From positions 1 to 64,000 of the forward strand of contig NZ_JALPVL010000015.1 in the NCBI RefSeq assembly GCF_023544465.1: a stretch of 64,000 nucleotides of DNA, written 5' to 3'. Below the pieces are notes generated by a model, which had not been told where the DNA came from, did no database searches, and saw only the letters and a program-made list of their open reading frames with translations. How positions within the stretch are numbered: position 1 is the first letter of the stretch; every line of letters begins with the position of its first letter. This DNA is from Paractinoplanes maris (GTDB lineage: Bacteria > Actinomycetota > Actinomycetes > Mycobacteriales > Micromonosporaceae). The position numbers were made by a program, and so were the translations under genes. Of this stretch, positions 1 through 7,897 are shown piece by piece.

Positions 1-467
1 CTGACGGGTGGGGGTCTGGCTGCCGCGCTGTGGACGAAGCTGAGGGGGCTGGTCTCGCAGGCCGGGCTTGGTGGTGGGGGGCGGGAACTTAACAATGCCG
101 GTTGCTTCCGCCTTCGGCGTACGTCGTGGGGAAGGACGTCGGGGGTGGGTGGGGATGAATGTGGTCTCAACGTGGGGGGGGAAGGGAAGTGCGGTGGGGC
201 TCGCGCCTGTGGTGAGGCTCAGCCTTGGTGGTGAGTGACGTGGGGTTGGGTTTCTTCTACAGCGTTCGCCTTTGGTTTGGGTGTTCTCCGGGCGACGGCA
301 GTCGCTGCTCATCGTGAGTGAGGGTGGGACGCAAGCGCAGTTTGCTTGCGTCCCACCCTCACTTGCGATTCGCTCTCGGCTGTCGTTGACCGGAGAACAC
401 CCAAACCTCCCACCGCAACCATCGCCAGAGTGCTCTCCAGCGATGGCCGGGGATGCTCCTATATTTG
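1..467. other. G-rich gene-free left edge
   Basis: I find no supportable gene here. The first 190 bases are strongly G-biased on the + strand, with many runs of four or more G. Four G-runs at 128-131, 141-145, 147-149 and 151-154 fit a G-quadruplex pattern with loops of 9, 1 and 1. One frame is open from base 1 to about 240 and could be the tail of a gene to the left, but its composition does not look like coding sequence of this genome. The rest is a long nested palindrome (274-407) and the flank of an IS110 element. Confidence 0.6.
274..407. repeat. Nested inverted repeat (17-bp outer and 20-bp inner arms)
   Basis: The outer arms 274-290 and 391-407 are perfect 17-bp complements. The inner arms 317-336 and 344-363 are perfect 20-bp complements around a 7-base loop (337-343). 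The sequence between the arms is partly complementary, so the whole 134 nt can fold as one long imperfect hairpin. It ends about 50 bp from the end of the IS110 element. It may be a strong bidirectional terminator, a MITE-like remnant or a palindromic target region of the kind some IS110/IS1111 elements prefer. The sequence alone does not decide between these. Confidence 0.85.
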
Positions 468-1526
468 TCAAGCGGTGTTTGGACTGGTCAGGTCGGTCAT
501 CAGAGCGGTGTAGATCTCGCGGACGATGTAGCGCTTGAGGCAGCGGATGATCTCTTTTTTGTTCAGGCCGTCCCGGGTGCGTTTCTCGACGTAGGCGCGG
601 GTAGCCGCGTGTGAACGCATGCGGACCAAGGCGATGATGAACAGAGCGGAGTTGGCGGCTCTGTCGCCGCCGCGGTTGAGCCGGTGCCGGTCGATGCGTC
701 CCGAGCTGGCGGGAATCGGCGCCACCCCGCACAGGTGCGCCAGCGCGGCTTCTGAGCGCAGCCGTTCCGGGTTGTCCCCAGCAGTGGTCAGTAGTTGCCC
801 CGCGACGTCGGTGCCGACGCCGTGGACCGCGCTCAGAGCCGGAGCGATGGCGGTGACCAGCTTTCCCAGCCGGCGATCGGCGCGGGCGATCCGGACGTTG
901 AGCGATCGGATCTGCTCGGCAAGATCGGCTAAGGCTGCTCTGGCCGCCTCCAGCGGATCAGCCAGCCGATTCTCATCGAAAGCCAGGGCAGCGCAGCGCT
1001 GCACCAGGTCTGCCTGGGTGAGCCCCTGCATCTGCTCTCGCAACTGTTGCGGGCCGCAGGTCAACGACGCGCGGAGCTGGTTGATCGCCGCGGTGCGGGC
1101 TTTGACCGCAGCCCGGCGGCCCGCCCGCAACAACCGGATCGACTCCACCGGCCCGGTGCGGGTCTTCGGGACACCGGTGGCCCGCCCGGACAACACCGCC
1201 CGGGCAGCCGCATAAGCATCGAGGGGATCCGACTTGCCCTGCCGGCGGCGAGCTTTACGGTCAGGCCGATCCACCTCGACCACCTGCACACCCGCATCAC
1301 TCAAGTACCGGGCCAGACCGGCCCCATATGATCCAGTGCCTTCCACCCCGACCTTGACGAGCCGTCCGGCCCGGCGCAGCCACAGCAGCAGTAGCTGATA
1401 ACCCGCCTGGGTGGCCGGGAACTGCTGATCAGCGAGTTGCCGGCCGGTGTCGTCGATCACCGCCGCGTGATGAAACTTGCCGTGCGTATCGACACCACCG
1501 ACGACCTGACGCTTCTTGGCTGCCAT
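468..1526 (-). CDS. IS110-family transposase (DEDD recombinase)
   Basis: This 352-residue recombinase excises and inserts the element as a circular intermediate. The N-terminal RuvC-like domain shows the DEDD residues Asp13 (GVDTHG), Glu62 (VEGTGSYG), Asp100 and Asp103 (KSDPLD). The C-terminal transposase_20 domain has the helix-hairpin-helix-like HGVGTD segment and the serine motif PASSG at 272-276, with Ser275 the probable nucleophile. Length is usual for the family. The start is the ATG at 1526, giving MAAKKRQ; the frame is open further upstream, but that stretch is low-quality protein overlapping the non-coding end. The gene stops only a few bases from the presumed right end of the element, as in related IS. 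The ORF looks intact, so the element may be active. Confidence 0.96.
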   Translation of the reverse strand: MAAKKRQVVGGVDTHGKFHHAAVIDDTGRQLADQQFPATQAGYQLLLLWLRRAGRLVKVGVEGTGSYGAGLARYLSDAGVQVVEVDRPDRKARRRQGKSDPLDAYAAARAVLSGRATGVPKTRTGPVESIRLLRAGRRAAVKARTAAINQLRASLTCGPQQLREQMQGLTQADLVQRCAALAFDENRLADPLEAARAALADLAEQIRSLNVRIARADRRLGKLVTAIAPALSAVHGVGTDVAGQLLTTAGDNPERLRSEAALAHLCGVAPIPASSGRIDRHRLNRGGDRAANSALFIIALVRMRSHAATRAYVEKRTRDGLNKKEIIRCLKRYIVREIYTALMTDLTSPNTA

Positions 1527-1593
1527 CCTGGAACCGCCGTCCCTTTTGCTTGCACCGAACAGGGTCGGCACGCACGCGCTGGGCCGGCGGACA

Positions 1594-1763
1594 AGACAGT
1601 AATGGGCGCCTCTTGCACAGGCTCCTATGAGGTCACACGCCCAACCGGTGAGTGCCGGACGGGTCACCCGGACAAGCCGACGAATCCCCGGGAAGACAGC
1701 AGAACGCGCCAGTTTGGGGCTGAGTCAGACCAACCGGGTGACCCACCACCATCATTACTGTCT
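1594..1763 (-). ncRNA. Candidate IS110 bridge RNA region
   Basis: IS110-subgroup elements transcribe a bridge RNA of roughly 170-180 nt from the end upstream of the recombinase. Here the 170 nt upstream carry two perfect nested 11-bp inverted repeats: 1594-1604 with 1753-1763, and 1661-1671 with 1734-1744. A further hairpin next to the recombinase pairs 1604-1608 with 1638-1642 and 1609-1612 with 1629-1632; it has an internal bulge and a 16-nt loop (1613-1628). That loop contains the 8-mer also found just past the recombinase stop (455-462), as expected for a donor-binding loop. An RNA has not been shown and the ends are estimates. The outer stem is not a described feature of known bridge RNAs. 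Confidence 0.5.
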
Positions 1764-1778
1764 GGGGCGGAGCCCCAG
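1762..1778. terminator. GGGGC hairpin between IS110 and the catalase-like gene
   Basis: Perfect 7-bp arms (1762-1768 and 1772-1778) surround a 3-base loop. On the + strand the hairpin is followed by GGTTTTAG. It sits directly after the stop of the minus-strand gene at 1783 and could terminate that gene, although the T-run is on the other strand. It touches the outer stem of the candidate bridge RNA. Confidence 0.4.
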
Positions 1779-1782
1779 GGTT

Positions 1783-2475
1783 TTAGCGGTGCAGGGCGGT
1801 TCGTTCGACTGCGGATGGGGCGGGGGCTGCGGGGTGGGCGCCTCGCCAGCGTTGGCTCAGGCGGTAGGCGAAGGCTCGGGTGAAGTGGATGAAGCCGGTG
1901 GGGTGGAGGTCGGGGGCTGTGTTGCGGACCGGGTCGAAGGCGAGCTCGGCGTCCGTACGGAAAGGAAGTTGGGTGCCGAAGGTGAGGCGGCCGAAGGGGC
2001 GGTCGCCGGCGTAGAGGGTGATCGTGCCGTCGGTGAGCTCCTGCAGGGTGCGGCCCAACGGGGTGTCGGGGCGGGCGCCCAGGTAGATCTTGCGGCGGGT
2101 GCCGGTGCGGTAGGGGAGGATCGAGCCGTAGAACGTGTCGAAGGTGCGGCGCGGGGCCGGCAGGTGGCGGGTGAAGCGGCCCTCGCCGGCGGTGGACCAC
2201 AGCAGATCCAGCGGGCGGTCGCCCGCGAGGCGAACGGCCAGGCCGCGGATGTCGGCGCGTGCACCTCGGGTGCCGGCGCCCTTGGAGATGCGGACCACGG
2301 CGTCGTGCCGGGCCGGGTGGTCGAGGAGGTCGGCGCCCTCGGTGCGGCCGGTGCCCCAGACGGTGAGCTCGGCGGTGAAGGAACGGCCGTCGGGGTGCAG
2401 GAAGCGGCGATGGCGGGAGCGGATCACGCGGACGCCCAAGGCGACGACCACGGCGGCTAGGACGGGACCTTTCAT
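1783..2475 (-). CDS. Conserved protein, possibly catalase-superfamily-like
   Basis: About 230 residues beginning MKGPVLAAVV, with a short hydrophobic start that may be a membrane anchor. The body has the segments HPDGRSF, HDAVVRISKGAG, ADIRGLAVRL, LLWSTAG and LPYRTGTRRKIYLGARP. This pattern resembles small actinobacterial proteins related to the heme-catalase core that are often annotated loosely as phosphodiesterases. I do not see the full set of catalase active-site residues, so enzymatic activity is unproven. The ATG at 2475 is chosen because the upstream extension is low-complexity; no clear ribosome site precedes it. It is divergent from the solute-binding protein gene at 2558. Confidence 0.55.
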   Translation of the reverse strand: MKGPVLAAVVVALGVRVIRSRHRRFLHPDGRSFTAELTVWGTGRTEGADLLDHPARHDAVVRISKGAGTRGARADIRGLAVRLAGDRPLDLLWSTAGEGRFTRHLPAPRRTFDTFYGSILPYRTGTRRKIYLGARPDTPLGRTLQELTDGTITLYAGDRPFGRLTFGTQLPFRTDAELAFDPVRNTAPDLHPTGFIHFTRAFAYRLSQRWRGAHPAAPAPSAVERTALHR

Positions 2476-2557
2476 ATCCGTTCGACTACCCGGAACGGGC
2501 GGGTGAATTCCCCCCGGGACGCCGGCCTGTGACATTCATGCGGCACGATTGGCGCCC

Positions 2558-3682
2558 ATGGGTTCCGATCGCAGCGGGGTGACCGGTCGTTTCACGTGGC
2601 CGGTGCGGCGGCGTACGCCACCAGGGCCGGAAGGCACCGCGGAGGACATCGCGGTGCAGGATCTGGCCGAGCGTGAGGCGGCTGAGCAGCGGTTGCCGCC
2701 GCCCGAGCCGGAGCCGATGATCGTGCCGCCGCGGTTCAACCTGGCCGCGTTCCGGCTGGCGGCGCTGGGGCTGGCGCTGGTGCTCGCGCTGGGATTGGCG
2801 CTGGTGAAGCTCTTTGTGGGTGGGCCGCCGTCGGTGGCCGATCTGCGGGAACAGGCGGGTGTCGAGTCTTGGTCCGAGCTGCCGATCGGGGTCAAGGACG
2901 ATCAACCGGGAACGGCGCTGCGGAACTCCAGCGGGCAGTGGACCGGGTTCGATGTCGATATCGCGTACATGGTCGCCGAGGATCTGGGCTTCCGGCGGTC
3001 CGAGGTGAAGTTCTATGCGATCGAGAGCGAGGACCGGCCGCGGATGCAGGCCACCACGCCCAAGGGAGCCCGGGTGCCGGTGAAGCTGGTGATCGCCAGC
3101 TTCAGCATCAACGCGGAGCGCAAAGCGGCGCCGGGGGTGCGTTTCTCGGCGCCGTACCTCTACACCGAGCAGTCGGTGCTGACGCTGCGCAAAGACAAGC
3201 ACCCGGTGGTTTCGACGATGGCCGATCTGGCGGGCGAACGCGTTTGCTCCATCTCGTCCTCGACCAGCGTGGACGCGCCCAAGAAGGAAAATGCCGTCGT
3301 GGTGCCGCGGAACCGGATCAGCCAGTGCATCGGGGACCTGCGGGCCGGCCGTGTCGACGCGGTCACGACCGACGCCGCGATCCTGGCCGGCTACAAGGCT
3401 CAGTCCCGGGACGAGTTCGACCATTGGGACGTCGGCTACCCGGCGAACGAGACGTGGGGTATCAACGTCGGCGACAACCCGGCACTGCAGAAGCTGGTCG
3501 ATCTGACGCTCTACCGCTCGTACACCGATCCGAAGGACACCCGGTGGGAGGAGGCCTACGACCGGAACTTCCAGTCCGAGGTCAACGCGAACAAAGGGGC
3601 GCCGATCGCCGTGGCCGAGCAGCCGCGGGTCGTCCGGCCGGACATCCGCGAGCAGCCGTGGGAGGACGTGTTCGGTGAGTGA
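2558..3682 (+). CDS. Membrane-anchored solute-binding protein family 3, GlnH-like
   Basis: A 374-residue protein with a cytoplasmic acidic/proline-rich N-terminus (1-60), one transmembrane segment (about 64-87) and an extracytoplasmic SBP_bac_3 domain (about 105-345). The domain shows the amino-acid-binding pattern GFDVDIAYMVAEDLG, VIASFSINAERK, FSAPYLY and GDLRAGRVDAVTTD. There is no lipobox, so it is tethered by its own helix instead of a lipid. No ABC permease or ATPase is adjacent. The downstream membrane-protein gene overlaps it by 8 bp. A sensory role like mycobacterial GlnH is therefore more likely than transport, but this is inference. A TTG three codons upstream (2549) is an alternative start. 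Confidence 0.8.
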   Translation: MGSDRSGVTGRFTWPVRRRTPPGPEGTAEDIAVQDLAEREAAEQRLPPPEPEPMIVPPRFNLAAFRLAALGLALVLALGLALVKLFVGGPPSVADLREQAGVESWSELPIGVKDDQPGTALRNSSGQWTGFDVDIAYMVAEDLGFRRSEVKFYAIESEDRPRMQATTPKGARVPVKLVIASFSINAERKAAPGVRFSAPYLYTEQSVLTLRKDKHPVVSTMADLAGERVCSISSSTSVDAPKKENAVVVPRNRISQCIGDLRAGRVDAVTTDAAILAGYKAQSRDEFDHWDVGYPANETWGINVGDNPALQKLVDLTLYRSYTDPKDTRWEEAYDRNFQSEVNANKGAPIAVAEQPRVVRPDIREQPWEDVFGE

Positions 3683-4700
3683 CAGCATCTATGTCAAGGG
3701 CGGGCCGATCCCCGCGCGGCGTCGTCGAGCGCAGCTCAACTACCTGTTCACCGTCCTGCCCGCGTTCCCGCTCGTGCTGCTGGTGCTGCGGCTCTGGTAT
3801 CTGAGCCGGCAGGACCTGCCGACGATGCTGCTGCTGGTGCAGTACATCTCGCCGCTCGGCATGATCAGCGCCCTGTTCATCACGCTGATCTGGAGCGTGC
3901 CGGCCGTCGTTCTGGTGCTGCGCCTGCTCGGCAGCATCCTGCTGGTGAGCGCGCCCGAGGACGCGGGCCGGTCGCTGCTCGCGGTGACCGCTCTGCGGAT
4001 GCCCGACTGGGTGGTGCTGCTGGCCGCCATGCTGGCCGCGTTCACCTGGCAGCTGCGCCTGCTGCCGCTGCTGTGCATGCTCATTGTGGCGATACTCGGG
4101 CTGACCGCGGTGCAGCGCTTCCACACCGAGCGCTGGCTGATGGTGTGGATCACGATCGGCGTACCGGTGCTGGTCGGGGTGCTCGTGCTGATCTTCGTGT
4201 GGCCGGGGATCGTTCAGGCGCTCCGCCTCGGCGAGACGTCGACGGCTCTGCTGCTGGGACTGCCGCCGCTGTTCGGCCCGCTGCTGACCGGGCCGGTGCC
4301 GGCTCGCGCGGCGAGACTCGTCACGCACTGGCCGGCGGTGGCCGCGGCACTGGTCGCGCCGGTCGCCATCGGCATCGTCTTCCTGCGTGCCCCGGTGCTG
4401 CCCAACAGTGCCGTCGAAGTGGGCGAGAACGGCAAATCCACACTTGTATTACGCGGACAGCTGATCGCGGTCGACGACACCTCGACGACGGTGCTCGAAG
4501 ATGGTGGACTGGTGAGGTTCATCCCCAATGATCAGGTGCTTTCCAAGACTCTCTGCCCCGAACCGGTACGGCCGCCCGACAGCTCCGTCTCGGCACACGG
4601 GTGGGCGGTGACCGACTCCGCTCTGTCCTGGATCGCACCGACACGCCGCGTGACGGAGGTCGATCCACGATGCCTAGGGCGACCGCTGAAACCCAGCTAG
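3675..4700 (+). CDS. Polytopic membrane protein of unknown function
   Basis: A 341-residue protein with a GTG start overlapping the end of the solute-binding protein gene (GTGAGTGA), so the two are translationally coupled. Several hydrophobic helices span about residues 25-245. They are followed by a roughly 90-residue soluble tail containing a small beta-rich stretch (KSTLVLRGQLIAVDDTSTTVLEDGG) and two cysteines. I recognise no family motif. By position it could be the membrane partner of the solute-binding protein, analogous to GlnX beside GlnH in mycobacteria, although the helix number seems higher. Confidence 0.75.
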   Translation: MSDSIYVKGGPIPARRRRAQLNYLFTVLPAFPLVLLVLRLWYLSRQDLPTMLLLVQYISPLGMISALFITLIWSVPAVVLVLRLLGSILLVSAPEDAGRSLLAVTALRMPDWVVLLAAMLAAFTWQLRLLPLLCMLIVAILGLTAVQRFHTERWLMVWITIGVPVLVGVLVLIFVWPGIVQALRLGETSTALLLGLPPLFGPLLTGPVPARAARLVTHWPAVAAALVAPVAIGIVFLRAPVLPNSAVEVGENGKSTLVLRGQLIAVDDTSTTVLEDGGLVRFIPNDQVLSKTLCPEPVRPPDSSVSAHGWAVTDSALSWIAPTRRVTEVDPRCLGRPLKPS

Positions 4701-4770
4701 CGGTCTTTTCCGGCGAAACGCCGCCGACCGCGTGCAGACAGGGTTGCGATGATCTGGGAAGCTGCACGCC

Positions 4771-5493
4771 ATGACCTTGCACCTGCGGTGGGCCGCCGGC
4801 ACCGATCAAGGACATGTCCGGAGCAACAACGAGGACTGTTACTACGCCGGTGACCGCCTCCTCGTCGTCGCCGACGGCATGGGGGGTATGGCTGCCGGTG
4901 ACCTCGCGAGCCGCCTCGCCATCGAGTCGATGACGCCGCTCGACGTCCCGATCGAGAACGATCACCAGATGGACGCGCTGCACCAGGCGCTCGAGATCGC
5001 CAACGGGCGGATTGCCGAGCAGGTCGAGGCCGACAACTCCCTGCAGGGCATGGGCACGACCCTCACCGCGGTGCTGTTCTCGGGCACCCGGGCGGCCATG
5101 GCGCACGTCGGTGACTCCCGCGCCTACCTGCTGCGCGACGGCCGGCTCAACCAGCTGACCAAGGACGACACGTACGTCCAGATGCTTGTCGACCAGGGGC
5201 TGATCCGGCCCGACGAGGCGGCCGGTCACCCGCGCCGCTCGGTGGTCACCCGGGTGCTGCAGGGCGAGCCGGTCAGCCCGGCCTACGTGATCGTCGAGCC
5301 CGAGCCGGGCGACCGGTGGCTGCTGTGCAGCGACGGCCTGACCGCGGTGGTCACCAACGAGACGATCGAGCAGGAGATGCTGGCCGCGGACGACCCGAAA
5401 TCGTGCTGCGAGCGGCTGATCGACCTGGCTCTGCGCGGCGGCGGTCCCGACAACGTGACGGTGATTGTCGCCGATCTGACAGCGGTGGAGTAA
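4771..5493 (+). CDS. PP2C-type serine/threonine protein phosphatase
   Basis: A 240-residue soluble PP2C (PPM) phosphatase that removes phosphate from Ser/Thr with two metal ions. Metal-binding and core motifs are complete: RSNNED (17-22, Asp22), ADGMGG (34-39, Asp35), GMGTTLTAV, HVGDSRAYLL, CSDGLT and GGPDNVTVIVADL. It lacks the transmembrane and sensor part of PstP-type enzymes, so it is cytosolic. It lies 70 bp after the membrane-protein gene on the same strand. Its proximity to an amino-acid-binding sensor suggests a link between nutrient sensing and protein phosphorylation, but no kinase is present in the window. Confidence 0.93.
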   Translation: MTLHLRWAAGTDQGHVRSNNEDCYYAGDRLLVVADGMGGMAAGDLASRLAIESMTPLDVPIENDHQMDALHQALEIANGRIAEQVEADNSLQGMGTTLTAVLFSGTRAAMAHVGDSRAYLLRDGRLNQLTKDDTYVQMLVDQGLIRPDEAAGHPRRSVVTRVLQGEPVSPAYVIVEPEPGDRWLLCSDGLTAVVTNETIEQEMLAADDPKSCCERLIDLALRGGGPDNVTVIVADLTAVE

Positions 5494-5567
5494 TCACCTC
5501 TTGCCCCTGCTCAGGGCTGCGGTAGGTTACAGCGGTCGCGGATCAGGGGGTCCCGCGGCTCAACTGG

Positions 5568-7883
5568 GTGGTGATGATGACCGCGCGACTGTTCGTCACG
5601 CTGGCGATCGTCCTGGGGGTCACCGCGCTCGGTGAGGTCATCGAGCCGCAGGGCTGGCGTGTCTACACCGACGCCGCTCAACTGGTCGCGGGGGCGGCCG
5701 CGGCATCGATCTGCTTCGCGGCGGCGCGCGGCCGTTCCGTGCTGCAGCGGCGTTGGCGGGTGCTGATGGGCCTCGGCCTGGCCTGCTGGGCGCTGATCCG
5801 GCTGTGGTGGCTGGTGCAGGACGTCATGGTCCCCGATCGGCCGGTCACGATGGTGTCCGACATCGGGTTCTTCGTGCTGCCCGCGTGTTTCCTGGTGGCG
5901 CTGCTGCACGCCCCGTACACCCGGCCGCGCCCCGTGCCCACCTCGGCCCGCCGCGACCAGATCGCCCTGATGATCGACAGCGTGCTGATCGCGGGATCGC
6001 TGCTCGCCCTGGTCTGGTCGGCCGTCCCGCGGGACTGGTTCCACTGGTCCGGGCAGCCCACCGGCCTGATCGTGACCGCGGCCGGCTACGCCATCGCCGA
6101 TCTGGTGCTGGCCACCATGGTCACGTTGCTGCTGCTCACCCGGCCCGACTCGCGCGCGGCCCGCAAGCCGCTCGCGCTGGGCGGGCTGGCCCTGCTCGCC
6201 TTCGGCGTCTCGGACACGCTGCGGCTGATCCACCTGGCCGACGGCCCGCTCTCGCCGTGGCAGTCGGTGGGGCATCTGCTCGGGCCCGCCCTGCTCGCCC
6301 TGGCCGCGCTGTCCACGCCGTCGGCGGTGCCGCCGTCACCAGCCGACGCGGCCGAGCGCGAGTGGCTTCACCTGCTGCTTCCGTACGTGCCGGTGATCGC
6401 GACCGGTGTGATGATCGGGATCAACAGTGTGGACGGCGAACCGCTCTCGCCGTTCGAGGCCTATCTCGGCTGGCTCGGCCTGGGTCTGGTCGTGGCCCGC
6501 CAGATGTTCACGATCGTCGACAACACCGTGCTGCTCGAGCGGGTGTCGGAGGGGCAGCGGCGGCTGCGCCACCAGGCCTACCACGACCCGCTGACCGGGC
6601 TGGCCAACCGCGCGCTGTTCCGCGAGCGGCTCACCGGGGCGCTGGGCGCCAAGCCGGTGGCTGTGCTCTTCGCCGACCTCGACGACTTCAAGCTCATCAA
6701 CGACAGCTTCGGTCACGCCATGGGCGACCGGGTGCTGCGCGCGATCGCCGAGCGCCTGCAGGGCTGCGTGTCGGCCGGCGATCTGGTGGCCCGGCTCGGA
6801 GGCGACGAGTTCGCGGTGCTGCTCGACCACACACCGGCGGACGCGGAGCCCACCGGCCACCGCATCCTGGCCGCGCTGCGCGAGCCGTTCGTGATCGACG
6901 GCCGCACCTTCGGGGTGGGCGCGAGCATCGGCCTGGTGGTGTCCGAGCCCGCGGAACCACTGACGGCGGACGCCCTGCTGCGCCGGGCGGACGCCGCGAT
7001 GTATTCGAGCAAGCGCCGTGGCAAAGGGGCGATGGCCCGCTACGCCGGCTCGAACGACGGCGGCCCCAACGCCGACCTGCCGCACCTGCTGGCCCAGGCG
7101 CTGGGCTCCGGTCATCCCGCCGGTGCCGGTTTCGAGGTCTTCTACCAGCCGATCGTCCGCTTCACCGACGGTGCCACGGTGGCGGTGGAGGCACTGGCCC
7201 GCTGGACCTCCCCGGTGGTCGGCGCGGTGCACCCGGATGTCTTCGTCTCGGTGGCCGAGCGCACGGGCCTGGTGGCCGCCATCGACGACTTCGTGCTGAA
7301 CCAGGCCTGCGTGGACGCGGCGGCCCTGGCCATCGTCTACGGCCGGCCGATCGACATGCACGTGAACGTGTCGGCCGCCCGCCTGAGCCAGAACGGCCTC
7401 GAGGAGTCGGTGGCCGGCGCCCTGTCGCGCACCGGCTTGCCGGCCTCCCAGCTGGTCCTGGAGATCACCGAAACCCGTCGCATCCAGGACATGGCTTCGG
7501 CGGCGGCGGTGGTGGAACGCTTGCGCTCCTTCGGCGTACGGATAGCCCTGGACGATTTCGGCAGCGGCTTCAACGCCCTGGCCCAACTGCACTCGCTCCC
7601 GGTCGACATCGTCAAGCTCGACGCCACACTGACCGACGTGGACATCGCCCCGGAGCGGGCCGGCGCCCTGTGCCGGTCGGTCCTGACCATCTGCACCGAC
7701 CTGGACATCGTCGTGGTCGCCGAGGGCATCGAGACCCCCGCCCGAGCCCAGGCCCTGGCCGACCTGGGCTGCGCGGTCGGCCAGGGCTACCTCTTCGGCC
7801 AGCCGGCCCCGCTCCACCGCCAGCAGCCCCCGATGATCCCCTCCCAGTACACCCCACCCTCATCGGCCGCCCACCTCGCGTAG
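5568..7883 (+). CDS. Membrane GGDEF-EAL cyclic-di-GMP protein
   Basis: A 771-residue protein with an N-terminal multi-helix membrane sensor (about 1-290), then GGDEF and EAL domains, for making and hydrolysing c-di-GMP. GGDEF is intact at 411-415 (ARLGGDEFAVLLD). The RxxD product-inhibition site six residues before it reads SAGD (402-405), so Arg is lost. The EAL domain has EAL at 541-543, LEITE, DDFGSGF and VVAEGIET, all expected of an active phosphodiesterase. Both activities are therefore possible, without feedback inhibition at the usual site. GTG at 5568 or ATG at 5574/5577 could be the start. Confidence 0.95.
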   Translation: MVMMTARLFVTLAIVLGVTALGEVIEPQGWRVYTDAAQLVAGAAAASICFAAARGRSVLQRRWRVLMGLGLACWALIRLWWLVQDVMVPDRPVTMVSDIGFFVLPACFLVALLHAPYTRPRPVPTSARRDQIALMIDSVLIAGSLLALVWSAVPRDWFHWSGQPTGLIVTAAGYAIADLVLATMVTLLLLTRPDSRAARKPLALGGLALLAFGVSDTLRLIHLADGPLSPWQSVGHLLGPALLALAALSTPSAVPPSPADAAEREWLHLLLPYVPVIATGVMIGINSVDGEPLSPFEAYLGWLGLGLVVARQMFTIVDNTVLLERVSEGQRRLRHQAYHDPLTGLANRALFRERLTGALGAKPVAVLFADLDDFKLINDSFGHAMGDRVLRAIAERLQGCVSAGDLVARLGGDEFAVLLDHTPADAEPTGHRILAALREPFVIDGRTFGVGASIGLVVSEPAEPLTADALLRRADAAMYSSKRRGKGAMARYAGSNDGGPNADLPHLLAQALGSGHPAGAGFEVFYQPIVRFTDGATVAVEALARWTSPVVGAVHPDVFVSVAERTGLVAAIDDFVLNQACVDAAALAIVYGRPIDMHVNVSAARLSQNGLEESVAGALSRTGLPASQLVLEITETRRIQDMASAAAVVERLRSFGVRIALDDFGSGFNALAQLHSLPVDIVKLDATLTDVDIAPERAGALCRSVLTICTDLDIVVVAEGIETPARAQALADLGCAVGQGYLFGQPAPLHRQQPPMIPSQYTPPSSAAHLA

Positions 7884-7897
7884 CACCGCGTTTCGGG

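Larger units (their letters stand above)
455..1763 (-). mobile_element. IS110-family insertion sequence, approximate limits
   Basis: The element consists of one recombinase gene on the minus strand, a few bases after its stop codon, and a structured non-coding segment upstream of its start. This is the layout of the IS110 subgroup, which lacks terminal inverted repeats and carries its non-coding end upstream of the gene. The limits are estimates. The left limit is placed at an 8-base motif (455-462) that recurs at 1621-1628, and the right limit at the end of the structured segment. Comparison with an empty site would fix the true core. Confidence 0.6.

Noticed and set aside
272..538. 88-residue reading frame on the + strand
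   Set aside because: It runs through the long palindrome and the end of the IS element and has no ribosome site or coding bias.
6336..7817. Long minus-strand frame of 493 codons
   Set aside because: Antisense shadow of the GGDEF-EAL gene; no recognisable protein pattern.
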